Assembly: GCA_029204225.1 (NCBI GenBank)
Contig: CM055095.1
Coordinates: forward strand, 53,536,752-53,600,751
Direction: 5' to 3'
DNA length: 64,000 nucleotides
Source: Diphasiastrum complanatum
Taxonomy: Eukaryota; Streptophyta; Lycopodiopsida; Lycopodiales; Lycopodiaceae
The notes beneath the pieces are model-generated. The model saw only the letters and a list, made by a program, of their open reading frames with translations. It was not told where the DNA came from and ran no database searches. The position numbers were made by a program, and so were the translations under genes. Positions 31,199 to 44,089 of the stretch are shown piece by piece. How positions within the stretch are numbered: the first letter of the stretch is position 1; every line of letters begins with the position of its first letter.

Positions 31199-33224
31199 AT
31201 ACATGCTTGCAATTTTTTGTTCAGAGCTGATTAGCCAAACTACTATTCAGTGTAAAGGACCCACCAAATTCACCTATAAGTTGCCAGAATTCGATAGAGT
31301 GATGCTATACATGTACCGAGTTTGGATTTCTAGTTTCTATGTTCTGGATTGGAACACTTTCATCTTTGCTCTATGTTTGCCTTTGCTTTCCTCTGCTTTG
31401 ATTTACATTAGTCTATGATTTATTGCATGTTCCATTGCGCATCTGAAGCACTTTTGACGTGGAAATCTAACAGAATTTGCTAAGGAGGCTTGGCCAAAAC
31501 ACCCGATTAATATGGCTGCAAGTATGTGAATGCATGAGATGCATTCAATTTTGTGTGCCCTAGCAAAAGTTAGCTTGTAGCTTCCATTGTTTTGATTGTT
31601 TTTTTTTTGAGTTGGATTAAGATATCCTCCCATTTAGAGCTTATGAAAATATGGTTGTGTGGAAATTTATTGCATCGAAACCCAACCTATGCAACTAGTG
31701 GCATTATCTTCAGTTTTCCAATAGTCTTTGTACATTGTTGTGTGATGTATGTATTGTATATGATTTTCAGAAAGGCTTCTTCATAACACAATGAGCCTCC
31801 CTTAACATATGGTCTTAAAACTGGAAAGCCTGAGATCTGGCCTCGGTAAAATTATCTACCAACAGATTCTGATATCAGCTAAGATTTCTTGAAAATACTT
31901 ACAATTTGCTACGATCTGGATTGGATTTTGCTACAATTTGGATTACCTGCAGTGGTAGCCAGGGTGGGCAAGGAGTTTGTATGTTTGTCTGACTTGTTAT
32001 AATTCTGCATTAGACAAAAAATATAAACAATTGTACATATAAACAACTGCAGAGATCTTGTCATTAGTTCAAAATTGATACTAAGCCGAATTCAGGTCTA
32101 ACTTCTCAAAAACTTTTCACATACTTTTCATCTGATTAAACACTTGACTTCTATTGTGAGTGTGTCTGTTACGATTGTGATTTAGAGATCCTGTCAATGC
32201 CGATTTTTAAAAGAGTTCTCGGTGAGAACTTGTTTATATATGATAACAGTACATTTGTCACAATTAACATATTAAGCAATCTCTTTGTGATGATTTGCAT
32301 GCTAAGCAAGTGATGATTAGGTCTAAATGCCATCTTGAGCTGGGGGGCTGGTCCATGCTCTGCACCAATCACAAAATGAAATTGCTTTGGCCAGTCTTCC
32401 TAACATTGGTGCAGTGCGTGGGCCAAGATCACAGGCCTCGATGGCATATAGATTGGATCAGCCTGCATGGCAGACAGAAACCCCTCCAACTGAGTGGCTT
32501 GCTAATCTTTCATTGGGTAGGATATTATTACAATGTGTAAGCATCTGATTACACAAGATTTAGGATTGGCAAGTTCAATACTGCTACAGTGCTAAATTAC
32601 CTCAATCATCTTGTGAAAAGAACTTATAATTCCTCTATAAAGTTTCGGTGTCCATAATTGATGAGCACATTCAAAGCCAGGAATGTTTTTCTGGAAAAAC
32701 TCCTCTAAATCCCTTGGCACGAGTATACCCAATTTCTTACAAGGCTTCAGAATGCTATTAAAGTACAGGCTATGAAACCACCTTTTGGAAAAATCAGGAG
32801 GTTTGCAAACGCTGCACAGTCTACTCGCTCAATTTGTCTTTTCGCTGCTGTCATAAGACACGATGTCAGAAGATCAACTTCAAAGAGGCGATCACATATA
32901 CTGCAAAATCCTCCCTAGTTAGGAGACACATGATTTGCACAGATAAAAATGGGCATATTAGTGAGAAATGACTCATGCCTAGAAGAGTTTTTTGGACACA
33001 TTGGGCTTGAGCTTCGTACTAACCTTGCAAGTTTGAATCTTGGGGTTGAGGCTAAAGCTCCAATTCTCTCAAAGTCCAAAACCACATTTCAAACGTTTTC
33101 TTCAGACGTTTTCACTGGAATTGGACATAATTAGAGGAGGATCCAAATGACCTAAGTTCTCAGCAACTGAAAATTTCAAGAGAATTAGAGATGCCTCAAG
33201 TCTCGACCACGCTGGCATCCTTCT
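31199..33224. other. region downstream of the PIN gene
   Basis: The part next to 33225 should contain the PIN 3' untranslated region on the minus strand, but its end cannot be fixed. Around 32400-32425, CTTCCTAACATTGGTGCAGTG resembles an LTR end followed by a gypsy primer site. No other gene is supported. Confidence 0.4.
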
Positions 33225-36200
33225 TCATAAGCCGAGGAGCAGAAAATATACGAGAGTGATTGGCAATGAGACTAGCATGCCAAATATCACCCTGCCACCA
33301 TATATTTCCAAATGATTAGCAAATGTGCTCATAGCAGATGGGAAAGGCTTATGTAAGGAAAATCATAAACCCCAAGCTTCTCTCAACAGGACATTAATCA
33401 TATACTTTAACTTAAATCTAGTCAAACTTGTTGGGCATATATTGCGAAGTTTCAAGAGAGTGAGCATACGCTGTGCTAAGTATGTCAGGGTGTACATTGT
33501 ACTCTTTTGCGAACACAAACGGTACAATTCCCTGAGGTAGAGCCGCCTGGAAAAAATCAAGTGTACATTAGCAATCTCAGCGCTTCAAGCCAACCCCAAC
33601 AGAGCCAAGTATCTTCAGTCTCAGCTTTAATGGTCATTGGCCAAAAAATCACACCCTCAGTTGCATTCAACGAACCATCCCTTGCCGACTTTTCTAGAAG
33701 CAATAGATGTACGGCAAGAGTTAAATTTGCACTCTAATTCTTTTATTCTAGGTTGAGACTATCAATAAACCCAATGATACCAAAATTTGTGTGTTCAGGA
33801 TTTCATAAAGAAAGTACTGTGACATATGAATACCTGTACAATGGATGCTCGAAGACTTGTGCTTCGCAAGCCTACTGCTATAGAAGCAGCTGCCATTACT
33901 GCTGGCCCTGTAAGAAACCTAACAAGCATACCGAAAATTGCCAGTGACGTCCCACAAGCCAAAATTCTTGATTGCAGTGCCATAAATAAACCTGGCAGTT
34001 GGATAATAAGATAACATTTAGTACATAACATCCATGGTTACATAAAATGATAAAGCATGTTAATACTTCTAGGAGAAATAAATTTCTTCAATAAAGAATA
34101 TGATCCTTCTTATGATGGATCTTGGATAGCTACAAACCAACCTAGGCTGAACATGGCCATTCCCAGACCAGCATTTGATAAAATCTTTATCGATTTATCT
34201 ACAATAGTGGGCATCCCAATATGCCACCTGCAAAAGTTGACGGCAAAATTGGTAAGAAACGCAAAATAGTATTTTATCGTCTGATGTCTGCATATAAGCA
34301 TTGTCCAGGACCCAGGTTTATTGAAGACACAAACAGAAGCAAAAGCACATAAAAATGAATAGATAACTCAAGTAAGGTAGATGAATATAAGTTACCGATC
34401 TCCTAGCTACTTTCTATGATATCTCAGCAAAAGGATTATCTTGGATTGACAATTGAATGGTATGTTTCCATTTCTTTTTCTAGCTCTCGATTGCTATTAT
34501 TGTTCACTTTAGAGGATGGTATATACTACAAGCATGTAAAAAATACCTATCCTCAATTTAAATAAAGTGTGTGCTGCCATGAGTTGAAAATTTTGAACTA
34601 AGAAGATAGCATATCTATCCATAGATGATGCATCTTTCGTCACATGTGTCCAGACTTTTATGTAATCTGTTTAAAACATATTATAATGAGCAGTAAGCAG
34701 AAGTTTTGTTAATGTATTATTGTAGGCTTTCTTCAATGTTTACCGTTTGAGATTTGTCTTGTATTTGTAGTGTTACGTCGAGCTTTAAATGGCTAGATGC
34801 ACTGTAACCAACCCTGCTTTATGGTAGAACATCTAATCGCCATATTTTTGTACACGAGGACTGAATTTTTTTAAAATTTGGAGCACTTAAGAATGTGAAA
34901 ACTGTTCCAAAGGTTTGGAGGATTTTGCCAAACATTTGAAACACATTTCAAATGGATATTTCAAACATTTGGTTACAACTATGCTTGCAGGAGACAAATC
35001 AGGGAAACCTTGTGCTTGACTTTCCATCATCCACATGGAGTTTTAAGCTCAGTAAAGCCAGCTCAAATTTAAACCACAGTTCCAGAGGCATGAATTTTAT
35101 TTTCTGTGAGCTCACTTATACTAGCCTGTGGATTATCAGATATTGTCGATGAACATTTATTCCCAGACAAGGGCATGTCTAGGTCATTGCAAAATTTTGG
35201 TACATGAGAATCAAAGGTTCATACTATTCAACCATCTATATGGAAAATGTTAGCCTTTCTATTCTTGGATACCTTGGCTGATGATTCATTAGCAGTATGA
35301 TGTGTGCTTGTCATAAAAGAAGTCCAAATCTCTAAACCTGCAAGAATTTTTGAGTAAAGATAGAATGGAAGACTTCGACACAAAAAAAGAGGGTTAAGCT
35401 GAAAGGAAGATGTTCCATTTAAGAGAATGGTTGTTCATTTTGTTAACTAGCATGCCATAATAAGGCAATCGATTGACAGCATTCCAGAATGACTATGAGC
35501 ACAATCTTGCAGTTGATTGCCAAAGCTCAAGGTAGAGGATGAAGTTTTTCTGATTCTGTAGAATTACAGTAAGTACTATGAATACATGCTACAAGGTATG
35601 AGCATTGAAATGCTTTCTGTTCATACGATACAAACAATTTTACATGAACTGTCAAGGTAAGTGAATTGCAATGTCGGAAAATATTCATCTACTTTCTTCT
35701 TTGATCAATCATGGCCATTTAGTGGTGAAAATTAATGGCTTTTGATATCAAGTCAATCTCTGGTCTTCTATCATTAGATTCTAATGACACAGATGTTCTC
35801 ATCACAATGGAGCTCCCTTTTGATTTTAAAGATGGATGCCTTCGATGTGATTTTGGGCCTCCCTTGGTTAAATGAACACTGTATCGCAGTTTTGGGTAGG
35901 AGCTCAAACTTGGTCCTCTTGGATTACAAGGGACAAATCTGCGTGACAAAAGCCCTGCCCGGAGGAAATGCTAAGGATACCGATATTAAACAACATCTGG
36001 TTGCAGCATTAGCGATGAAAAGAATGGCGAAAGGGAAAAGGTCAAAGTGTTTTCTTTGCATCTGCCGAGAAGTCCTAGAAGGGAAAAGCGTGCGACAAGA
36101 AAACTTGCCAAAAGAAGTGGCAGATCTGCTAGACATTAGAGGAGTTCTAAAACCAAAAAAGACCCTTTGTAAAGATTCTTTTTATATTTTTTCTTAAATT

Positions 36201-39200
36201 TTTCTTACACATGGACCAATCAAAACTCTCAAATTTGAAATGTACGTAACGTAACATTTTGAGTCCACATTTTGAAAAAATGGCATAACTTTGTAGTGGT
36301 AAGTCCAAATTTAGCGGAGTTTGGTGCATTGGAAAGCGCTTAACAAGGGCTTTCCAATGATATGTTACATTACATACTTTTGAGCTACGATTAAAAAGTT
36401 ATGGCAAGTCAAAAGTATTAGTGTTATAATATTTTAATAATAAAAAAGACATCTTGCACGAATTTTTAAAGCTCAAAACTTCTCTAATAAGAATTTAGCG
36501 ATGTGTTTCCGGAGGAACTCCCAGCTAAGCTACCTCCTCGAAGACCAGTGGACCATAAAATTGAGTTGGTACCAAGAACATAGCCAACTTCACGAGCACC
36601 CTACAGAATGTCACAAGAGGAGTTGGCGGAACTGAAACGACAACTTGGTGAATTGATAGACAAAGGTTTTATTAGACCTAGCGCTTCACCTTTTGGAGCC
36701 CCAGTGTTGTTCGTGAAAAAGGCGGACAAAACTCTTCGAATGTGTGTGGATTATTGCATGCTTAACAAGAGTACCATCAAGAACAAGTACCCCATGCCTA
36801 GAATTGATGACCTGTTCGACCAACTCAAACATGCCAAATACTTTAGCCGAATAGATCTCAGATCTGGATATCATCAAATTCGAATAGCTAAAGGTGATGA
36901 GCACAAAACAGCGTTTCGAACACGGTACGAGATTCACGAGTTCCTAGTGATGCCATTCGGTCTAACAAACGCACCAGCCACTGTTTGCACATTGATGAAC
37001 AATATTTTCCAAGATTGTCTGGATGAATTTGTCATTGTGTACATCGATGACATATTAGTATTTAGCCGGAGCCTTAAAGATCACATTAAACATTTAAGGA
37101 CAGTTCTCCAACGACTGACAAGGAACTGCTTGTTTGCGAAAAGAGAGAAATGTGAGTTTGTGGTAGAGGAAGTTGATTTCCTAGGACATGTTATAGGCCA
37201 CGGACGGATTCGAATGGATCCTAAGAAGATCAAGGCTCTCTTGGATTGGCTAGCACCTAAAACTGTTCATGGCATCAAATCCTTTGTGGGGCTATGTAAT
37301 TTTTATAGGAGATTCATTGAGGCATTTAGCAAAATTGTGGCACCGTTGTTGGAGCAGACAAAGACTCATCTCAAAATGACATGGACACCGGAATGTGAAG
37401 CAGCGTTCCAAGAACTAAAGTGACGGATCACTCAAGAACCCATTCTTGCCCTACCGGACTTTAGCAAACCGTTCGAAATACATACATCTTTGTGAAGTCA
37501 TTTTTAGAGCAGTCCCAAAGAAGTATGGCAGCTGACATGAACCCACATCGACGAGAACTGGAATTTGAGGAAGGTGATCAAGTGTGGCTGAACACAAAGA
37601 ACATTGCGTTACCAAAAGGTTTCTCTCATAAGTTCGTTCGACCTTATGCGGGACCATATTCACCAAGAAGATCAACCCAGTGGCTTACCGATTGGCGCTA
37701 CCATCCAGCTTGGATATACACAATGTGTTTCATATCTCATTACTCAAACGGTACAAACCAGATGAGCGATTTGATCGGCAACACGAACTTTGTCACCCAC
37801 CAACGACACTTGATTTGGTTGGGATTCCAGTTTTCTTAAGTCTGAATGGTTAAGCTTATTACGTTTCTGAGTTGGCTTTTACGTAAGTGCATGATGGATG
37901 AATGTTAGACTTAAGCGCGTGTTGGGGAAACCGCTCAAGTCCCAGCGCCCTTTGAGGCGCCGGCGCAACAATATGGGAGTCAAAACTACATAATCAAGTT
38001 TGTGAATTCCAATTTTGACGAGCACCAGTCTACATATGTGGTGTAGCATGTTGTCTTTTGGAGTTTGAACAATAAAAATATACGTGACATCACCAAACTT
38101 TTATTGGTTGGTGTTTTTCCAAGGTAGATCCAAAAATTAGTGACAACTTATTTATAGGAAAATGATCTTTCCAACCGTGTGTACTTGTCGTAAGGGCCAT
38201 AAAAAAAGTTGCCAAAAGCCAACTAAGAATGAGAAATTACTTTTGTCAGCTTCACAAAGGACATTAAAAAGAAAACTAACTTTGAAAATGATCAACAAAA
38301 GTCACAAAGAAGTCCATCCCCTTGATATATGTTGACCTAGTTCACTTGGTCTAACCCAAAGCTTTTGAGATATATAAAACACTTGAAGAGCTTGCCCAAG
38401 CTCAAGGCATTAGCCCCATAAAAGCCTAGGCAATGTTCTTAAACAAGAAATTAAGCAGCTTTTTTAGCCTTCGTATTTTCAAGGGACTTTGAGGTTGGTT
38501 AGCTTGGCATTCAAAGCCCCCCTTGAAAAACCAAGATGCATTTTAAACTAGACTCTCAATGGACAAGTCTCAAACTATCCACTGCCTTAGAACTCTTCAC
38601 CACACATGCTAATTTAAGAAAATGGCAACGTTTTTAGCCTGGGTTGTTGTTAGATTGTGGACTTGTGTGGCTGTTGGATGGGCCGAATCATTGAATGGCA
38701 CCTGACATTTAAAGCTTGTGCAAGACCTATTGAAAGTAAGTTTTTACTTTGGAGTAAAATAACTTTATCATTTATGCACCATACAAAATAGAGAAGTTAT
38801 GATATGGACCTTTAGAGTGCAGATCAAGTATTTTGAACAACTTTTTCAATTCCATTTAGGAAGAAAATTTTCGTGCACCGTGGGAAAAGTCCGTTCTGGG
38901 TACTGGGCCCTGGCCACCGGCCAGGCCTACATAGCCTCCTGCTTTTCCAGTGCAGACGTCCTGGCGCCTGCGGGGTTCGAAGTTGGAACCTCAGTCTCGA
39001 GTCCCTACAGGACCCTACTTGCAGTGCCTGCTACTGACCGGAATTCCTATGTCTCGAAGCTCATGTGTGCGCTTTGAACGTCACTAGCGGCTAGCCACAG
39101 TAATTACATACTGGGAGTGGCTTTTGAATGCCAAAGTTGATTTTCTCCAATCAGTGGTGATTTGATGAAGATCTCTTATCGGCTTATTGACTCTACTGGA

Positions 39201-42123
39201 GGTCTGGACTCTGCAGTTCAAAACCACTCAATTCACTAAAAGGACAAAAATGATTAAGAAAAAATCTCTCTTCGTGGGAAAGAAAAAATCTTGCTTTCTA
39301 TTAACTTTTCAACTACAGTTTACATGTGTCATTGAGCAATCATTTCTCATGGAGGTGTATGATAAGTATCTAAGGCTGTGAGTAGCAATGAAAATTAGTA
39401 AACTCCGTGACTGGATTACATTTTCACTAGTAACTCTCTTAAAAAATATGAAGTCTGTTGACTCTAACAAACGTAATTCTCGTTTTATTTCTCTTGTATG
39501 TCCTCATTTGAGTAGCTGATTGGAGTTGGAACTCCATAATTTCAGAACAGGTACGGAAGAAGTCCCCAGCATCCCAGTTATTGGAGGACGCAATACCCAT
39601 TTCATTTTATGAGCCTCCCCCTACCGTTTTCCTTGCTACTCATTATCTTAATCTGGATTGTCTGCTGTGACGTTTATATCTAGTGAGCTTGACAGCATCA
39701 TGATAACATATATGTATTGTTCACGAACGAAGGACATAGGCGTTGTCAAACTGTAAGCTCAGATTACAGAAGCATACGGCTGATGCCACTAAATGTGAAG
39801 TGACTATCAGAAAATGGTATACATGCCATGAATCATGGGTTCGCAAAGTGTATGCTTACTAGCTTCTCATGCTTTTCTGATCACAGTTGGGTTTAAGAAC
39901 TTTAAACGTCTACACGATGAATCACATATGACAAAAACCAAAGAATATAACTAGTTTAACAAGCTTTTGGTGACTTATTGATTAGAGCATAGACGCTGAC
40001 TTCCTTGGCAAGCTGGGGAAAGAATGACACAAGTCAAGAAATCCGTCAACAATACAGGTTTGCATAGGTTTACTGGAAAATACCTGTATGATACTAAAGA
40101 CCACACAATTCCCAGCAAACTTGAGTACGTATTAGGATTTCTAATCAATTTTCTCCAGACCATATCCAGAATCAGCTTAACCATCACAGTGGGAGGAGGT
40201 AATTTCCCCGGCTGCTCACTGCTATGCTGCTTTGAAGCCAATGTCATTGGCAAGCATGAATTAATCTTTGTATGACCGCAGTCCCTTGCTTCAGCTGGTA
40301 AGGGCAAGCTCTTTTTTAGTACTCCATCCTCGACAAAGCTGAAGTCATGGTTCATACTCTCTTCTGATACATTTCTCGAATCTTTTGCAACTGGCAATAG
40401 GAATAAAATGAAAAATACCTTCAGACTATATAACTAATACTGAAAAAATACTGCATGCACAAATGACAAGAATTATTCTCTCCTACCTTCACCTGAAGGT
40501 TTTGTAATTCATTTTATTGCAAATATGCAGGAAGTTTCTGGTCGAAGACAACAAACATCAGATTGTTCTCAAATGCAATTGCTACCTCAAAGTGTAATTG
40601 CTACCTCAAAGTTTAAACGTTCTGACAAAATGAGGCGTGCAATAGAAACAATATTGTAACCAGCTTGCAACAAAATCTAAGGAACCTAGGCAACAACCTA
40701 AGAACAATGCCTCATACAATTAATTACCTGGAACGAATAACGTACCGTCGTCGTTTGAAGGTATAACCATCATGGTCGCGTCTTTGGAATCGTAGTCGTA
40801 CTTAGATACATCTCCATTTGCGTAGTCGATGCCTCCAAGAGCATGCTTTCCTCCATCTGAAATTGGTGACGTGCTCGAACTCCATACAAACATGTGAAGC
40901 TCCCTAGAATCGGTATCCATCTTTGACGAACCTTTTGCGTCTCCTATTCGTTTAGATATCTGCAGAGCATTTGGCGAAAACATTTCAATGTTTCTTATCT
41001 TGGAATGCTCCTCAGAATTTCCTCGCATCATTAATTGGTTGCCCTCCGTCATCCCAAATGAGTCTCTCGGAGTTCTGGGCGCAGACATAGGCATTCCTGG
41101 TACTACCGATTGCTTTGCCAAGGGGAATCCAGTTAAGCTTGAATTCCCAATGTTGGAGAACAAATGAGCCGTTTTAGTGTGCTCCCCGTATGTACTCGGT
41201 AGTCGCGGACTAGTTCCTCTGGAAGAGCGATGAGAGCACATTTGATCCGATGTCACTCCATTTGGAAGAAGAGGGCTTCCAACATTCCTATTGGACAATA
41301 TTAGGCAGAAGTCGGAATGATCTAAGCTGGACTCTCTTGGAGTAAGATTTGTTGAGGAATGTAATGAGTAGATCTCAGCTCCTGTGAGATTGGAGGCTCT
41401 TGGAGTGACCGCTTTAGAAGAAAGAGTGGAAGCTAAGCCCGGAGATCGAATTGGCGAGACCAAAGAATTCATGTCGTGTGACGGCGACGATCCAAATGAT
41501 CGTTTTACCTTTACGTGGATCTTTCCATCATCTCGAACCTCGGCTTCTGTTTTCACTGCCTCCCGTCCATCAAGAGAAATTACATCCGGATCCACCTTGA
41601 AAGACACAATTGAGGCAGCAGTTTCTGGAAACTGCTCCAAGATGAGGATCTTGGCAGTTCGATATTCGTATAGAAACAGCAAAAGAGTATACCACACAAT
41701 GCACTGGAGAACTACTGCTTGAACAACAAGATTTCCATACTGTTGGCCGTACATAGCATTAAGAAGAGGGATTCCCATCACCAGCGTGTTTGGTAGAGTA
41801 GCTACCATAAAGAGAGTGATCAACCAGTCTAAGCTACCTCTTTTGCTGAATTTTGCCCATACAGCGAGCATCACTAAGATCAGTATCTTCTGTGCTGCAT
41901 CAGCTGCAATAAACTTGGCATTCATCTGATAAGGGTTGTTGTTTGCGATGATTTCAAACGAAAGCAAAGGAACTGCGAAAATTGAGACGAAACGATTGAT
42001 TCCTGAGCACTGGTCAGGACTTAAAACTTTCCACCACTTGACTGACCCATAAGCTAAGATCATAGCCACATACAGCGGAACCACTGCACTCATGACTTTG
42101 TAAAAATCTGAGCCTGTAATCAT
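33225..42123 (-). CDS. PIN: PIN-FORMED auxin efflux carrier, canonical long type
   Basis: Plasma-membrane carrier exporting auxin. Six exons join in phase: 42123-40728, 40390-40084, 34227-34142, 33991-33834, 33546-33470 and 33291-33225, with GT/AG at every junction and TGA at 33227-33225. The product is 696 residues. The N-terminal membrane half (residues about 8-155) has [31 protein letters not shown] and [17 protein letters not shown]. The hydrophilic loop (about 156-535) carries three TPRxS phosphorylation-type motifs (240, 261, 351) and [13 protein letters not shown]. The C-terminal half has [17 protein letters not shown] (NPNTY 550-554), [44 protein letters not shown] and the end VYFLLLGL. 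The length and long loop fit canonical PINs. Introns are 337, 5856, 150, 287 and 178 bp. Intron 2 contains retroelement sequence in antisense. No disabling lesion is visible, so it is probably functional. Confidence 0.95.
35760..36154 (+). pseudogene. chromovirus protease C-terminal part
   Basis: After a frameshift near 35832 the frame reads [20 protein letters not shown] with [16 protein letters not shown], the end of a Ty3-type aspartic protease (xxxDVILGMDWL block). It is followed by the protease-RT spacer with [10 protein letters not shown] and [13 protein letters not shown]. The active-site DSG motif upstream is not preserved. The frame is cut at about 36155 by a short foreign segment. 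Confidence 0.75.
36155..36485. repeat. short insertion in chromovirus pol with hairpin
   Basis: This separates the protease spacer (VLKPKK) from the RT entry ([20 protein letters not shown]), which are normally only a few residues apart. Its left third matches 2935-3045. It contains a perfect 11-bp inverted repeat CATTGGAAAGC/GCTTTCCAATG (36327-36359). It looks like a miniature element, but terminal repeats and target duplication were not clear. Confidence 0.5.
36488..37492 (+). pseudogene. chromovirus reverse transcriptase
   Basis: It reads [19 protein letters not shown], a TAG at 36581, then an open frame 36608-37423: [82 protein letters not shown] (catalytic YIDD intact), FLGHVIG and [14 protein letters not shown] at 37421 is followed in frame by the RNase H linker ([20 protein letters not shown]). 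The RT itself is almost undamaged, so the copy is not ancient, but it lacks the downstream domains. Confidence 0.85.
37493..37848 (+). pseudogene. chromovirus integrase C-terminal end
   Basis: The frame has [20 protein letters not shown] and [10 protein letters not shown], then after a shift [18 protein letters not shown] with [16 protein letters not shown]. This is the GPY/F module that follows the integrase core in chromoviruses. It stops at TAA 37848. No chromodomain could be recognised afterwards. Confidence 0.8.
38494..38545 (+). repeat. single tRNA-like short repeat unit
   Basis: GGTTGGTTAGCTTGGCATTC followed by AAAGCC, CCTTGAAAAACCAAGATGCA matches the units in the array at 44850-45165. 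It shows the repeat is dispersed, here inside PIN intron 2. Confidence 0.55.
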
Positions 42124-43690
42124 TCTGGTACACTGGCTCTTACACTCCCAGGACGTTCTTTTTTTTTTTTGCTTGCAGATCCAGTGATAGTCGTGCTAAC
42201 TTTACTTATTCCTAACGAAGATAAAACTTATTGACGTAAACAATCAAAGAAAATGAGCAATCCACTAACGATGCTAATGACAAGATTTTAATGATAGTGT
42301 TTTAAGATTGACGCCTCAGCAAGGTTCATATGCTTTTCAAAATTCACCGAGAACTTTTGTTCCTGCGTAAACGTCTAACCTAGAATTCATCTCCTGCTCT
42401 TCGACTATCATAAGACATCCTACAAAAAAATAAGCCAACCTTTATTAAATTTCTGTAGACTTCGCACTGTATTATTGAGTATATTCTTTTCTTCGAATTC
42501 CTAAACGGGTGTGCCTTCCGAGAACGAAATTATCTTGTGTGTTTATCTGTTGTGCCTGTTGATGGACTTTCCCACTGCAACTACTTCGTATGTGATCAGT
42601 GACAGGTTATGATTTAAATATGAATCAAAACTTATCAAGCTTGTGAAGCAGGACGAGATCTGTTCTATTACAACGAAAAACAAAGGGATGATTAAGATAT
42701 CAGGCAAGAGCTCGTGTTCTTTGTTGAATAACCTGGGAGCGTGTCGTTACACTATCTTCGCGTTCTCAACCAAACACCTCAAAATCAGCAGAGAACGTTC
42801 ACTTTTTAAGTCGTTTATACCTCGAAATCAGCGAGTGCAAGAGAGCCCGTAACTGACTGCAGCATGGTTCGAAGGCAAAGATACTTATAATAATACAGAG
42901 CTCTACTAGAGTGCAATTTGCTGCGATGGATAGAAGAACGGATCTCAATGCATGAGACACTATACACTACACAGCGACGTCTTATTGGTGGATTTAAATA
43001 CTGTTATGCTATCAGTTTTGTTCACGTTCTTAACGCCGCGCGACTTCTATTCAAGATACGAAATATGATGTTCCTTATAGGCTTATTAGTGAGTGAGACT
43101 TAATGTCAACAAATATTATAGTACCAGGACTTCAGGACTTCAGAACACCAGTACGGTGTTGTGCATCACACATTATTACACAAAGTGAATATCAGTGAAC
43201 TTAAAACTTGAATGAGATCAGCAAACCACGTACAGCTTTGAAAATGATTAAACAACATTATAATGAATTACTTTCTTTAAGCTGCCTGCAGGCTGCGACC
43301 TCCGCAGAGTTACTGTCCGAGAAACAACGTTCTATCACTCCACGTAACTGTCGTTCACGACATCTACAAGACAAACATTTCCTCGCTTAATTTTTACTTG
43401 TGTGAGCTTGTGATGTACTCTACTTGGAGCTATGCTCATTGCTTGTCCAGCCCCGGATCCAGATTTCCTCGACAGCTAGCGCCCGTGCAAAATATTCTGA
43501 TTTCATGAGAGAGATCAGAAGATCTGATATCAGACGAGCAAAAAGAAGGAACAACGAAGACGGAAACGCACGGAATCGTGAGCAAAGAAGCAGGATCGGG
43601 CCAAAAGCAAGTGTAATTTCGTCAAGCTCTCCTCGTGCTCCTAGCCAAGGGTAGGGATAGGACTAGCTACTACACTCCACCACTCGATTT
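42124..43690 (-). promoter_or_regulatory. upstream region of PIN
   Basis: This is non-coding sequence 5' of the PIN start codon. It should contain the 5' untranslated region and core promoter, but no convincing TATA box at a defined distance was found. The plus-strand run TTTTTTTTTT at 42160-42170 lies about 40 bp upstream of the start codon. A possible TATTTAAAT (minus strand, about 42995-43005) is a weak candidate only. Confidence 0.35.
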
Positions 43691-43980
43691 CTGGCACGTG
43701 GCGAGATCGCAACGCTTAGCACGGAATCCAACGGTGGGGGGCAACTCTAAGCCTCGAAGTCATTTATTCCACAAAGATACGAGGTTACCCACCGATCTCT
43801 TTTAAGGTACACTATTACTTTTAACCCCGCCTTGGAAGCTTACCACGTCTCAGCATGATGATCAGCCCCCACCGTGGATACTCGCCACGTGTCAGACCAA
43901 CACTTGGAGACCCCCAATGGTCTGCGACGGAGATGACGTGGCAAGATCTGAATGCTTTTGGAAAGATCTAACGGCTGAGG
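43691..43980. promoter_or_regulatory. triplicated G-box module upstream of PIN
   Basis: Three copies of a module joining an ACGTG core to an AACGG or ACGGTGGGGG block are seen. Copy A (43691-43745) has GGCACGTGGCGAGATC then AATCCAACGGTGGGG. Copy B (about 43935-43978) has GACGTGGCAAGATCTGAA then GATCTAACGGCTG. Copy C, inverted (about 43868-43894), reads CACGTGGCGAGTATCCACGG on the minus strand. An extra ACGTGG sits inverted at 43845. CACGTG is the G-box bound by plant bZIP and bHLH factors. The region is 1.6-1.9 kb from the PIN start and could also serve an unseen neighbour. Confidence 0.45.
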
Positions 43981-44089
43981 GATGAAACGAGGCAGGCGAG
44001 AGATTTTGAGGTGTCCTTGGAACGAACGTGAATATCGATAGAGAAGCTTGAGCTAAGTCCCAAGGGGCCTCAATAAACTTCAAAAGGGG

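Larger units (their letters stand above)
35740..37850 (+). mobile_element. broken chromovirus-type Ty3/gypsy element in PIN intron 2
   Basis: It contains the end of protease, a nearly complete RT and the C-terminal end of integrase in gypsy order. RNase H and most of integrase are deleted between about 37480 and 37495. LTRs could not be identified with confidence; TGTTGGGGAAACC at 37921 is a possible 3' LTR start. It is antisense to PIN, which is the orientation usually tolerated in introns. Confidence 0.75.
34228..40083 (-). other. PIN intron 2, 5.9 kb, with transposon cargo
   Basis: The donor AG|GTATTT (40083-40082) and acceptor TTTTGCAG|G (34228) bracket the intron, whose phase (2) is kept. 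It holds a broken chromovirus-type element at about 35740-37850 on the opposite strand and a single unit of the tRNA-like short repeat at about 38494-38545. A GC-rich patch at 38890-39070 contains GGGGTTCGAAG. The rest is AT-rich and unassigned. Confidence 0.85.

Noticed and set aside
32380-32430. LTR end plus gypsy primer site (CCTAACATTGGTGCAGTG)
   Set aside because: The match is short and no LTR body or gag could be recognised around it.
37921-38000. 3' LTR of the intronic chromovirus beginning TGTTGGGGAAACC
   Set aside because: No partner LTR upstream and no clear purine tract before it; left as a possibility only.
38960-38990. GGGGTTCGAAG as a tRNA B box
   Set aside because: No A box or acceptor stem at the proper distance; no cloverleaf can be formed.
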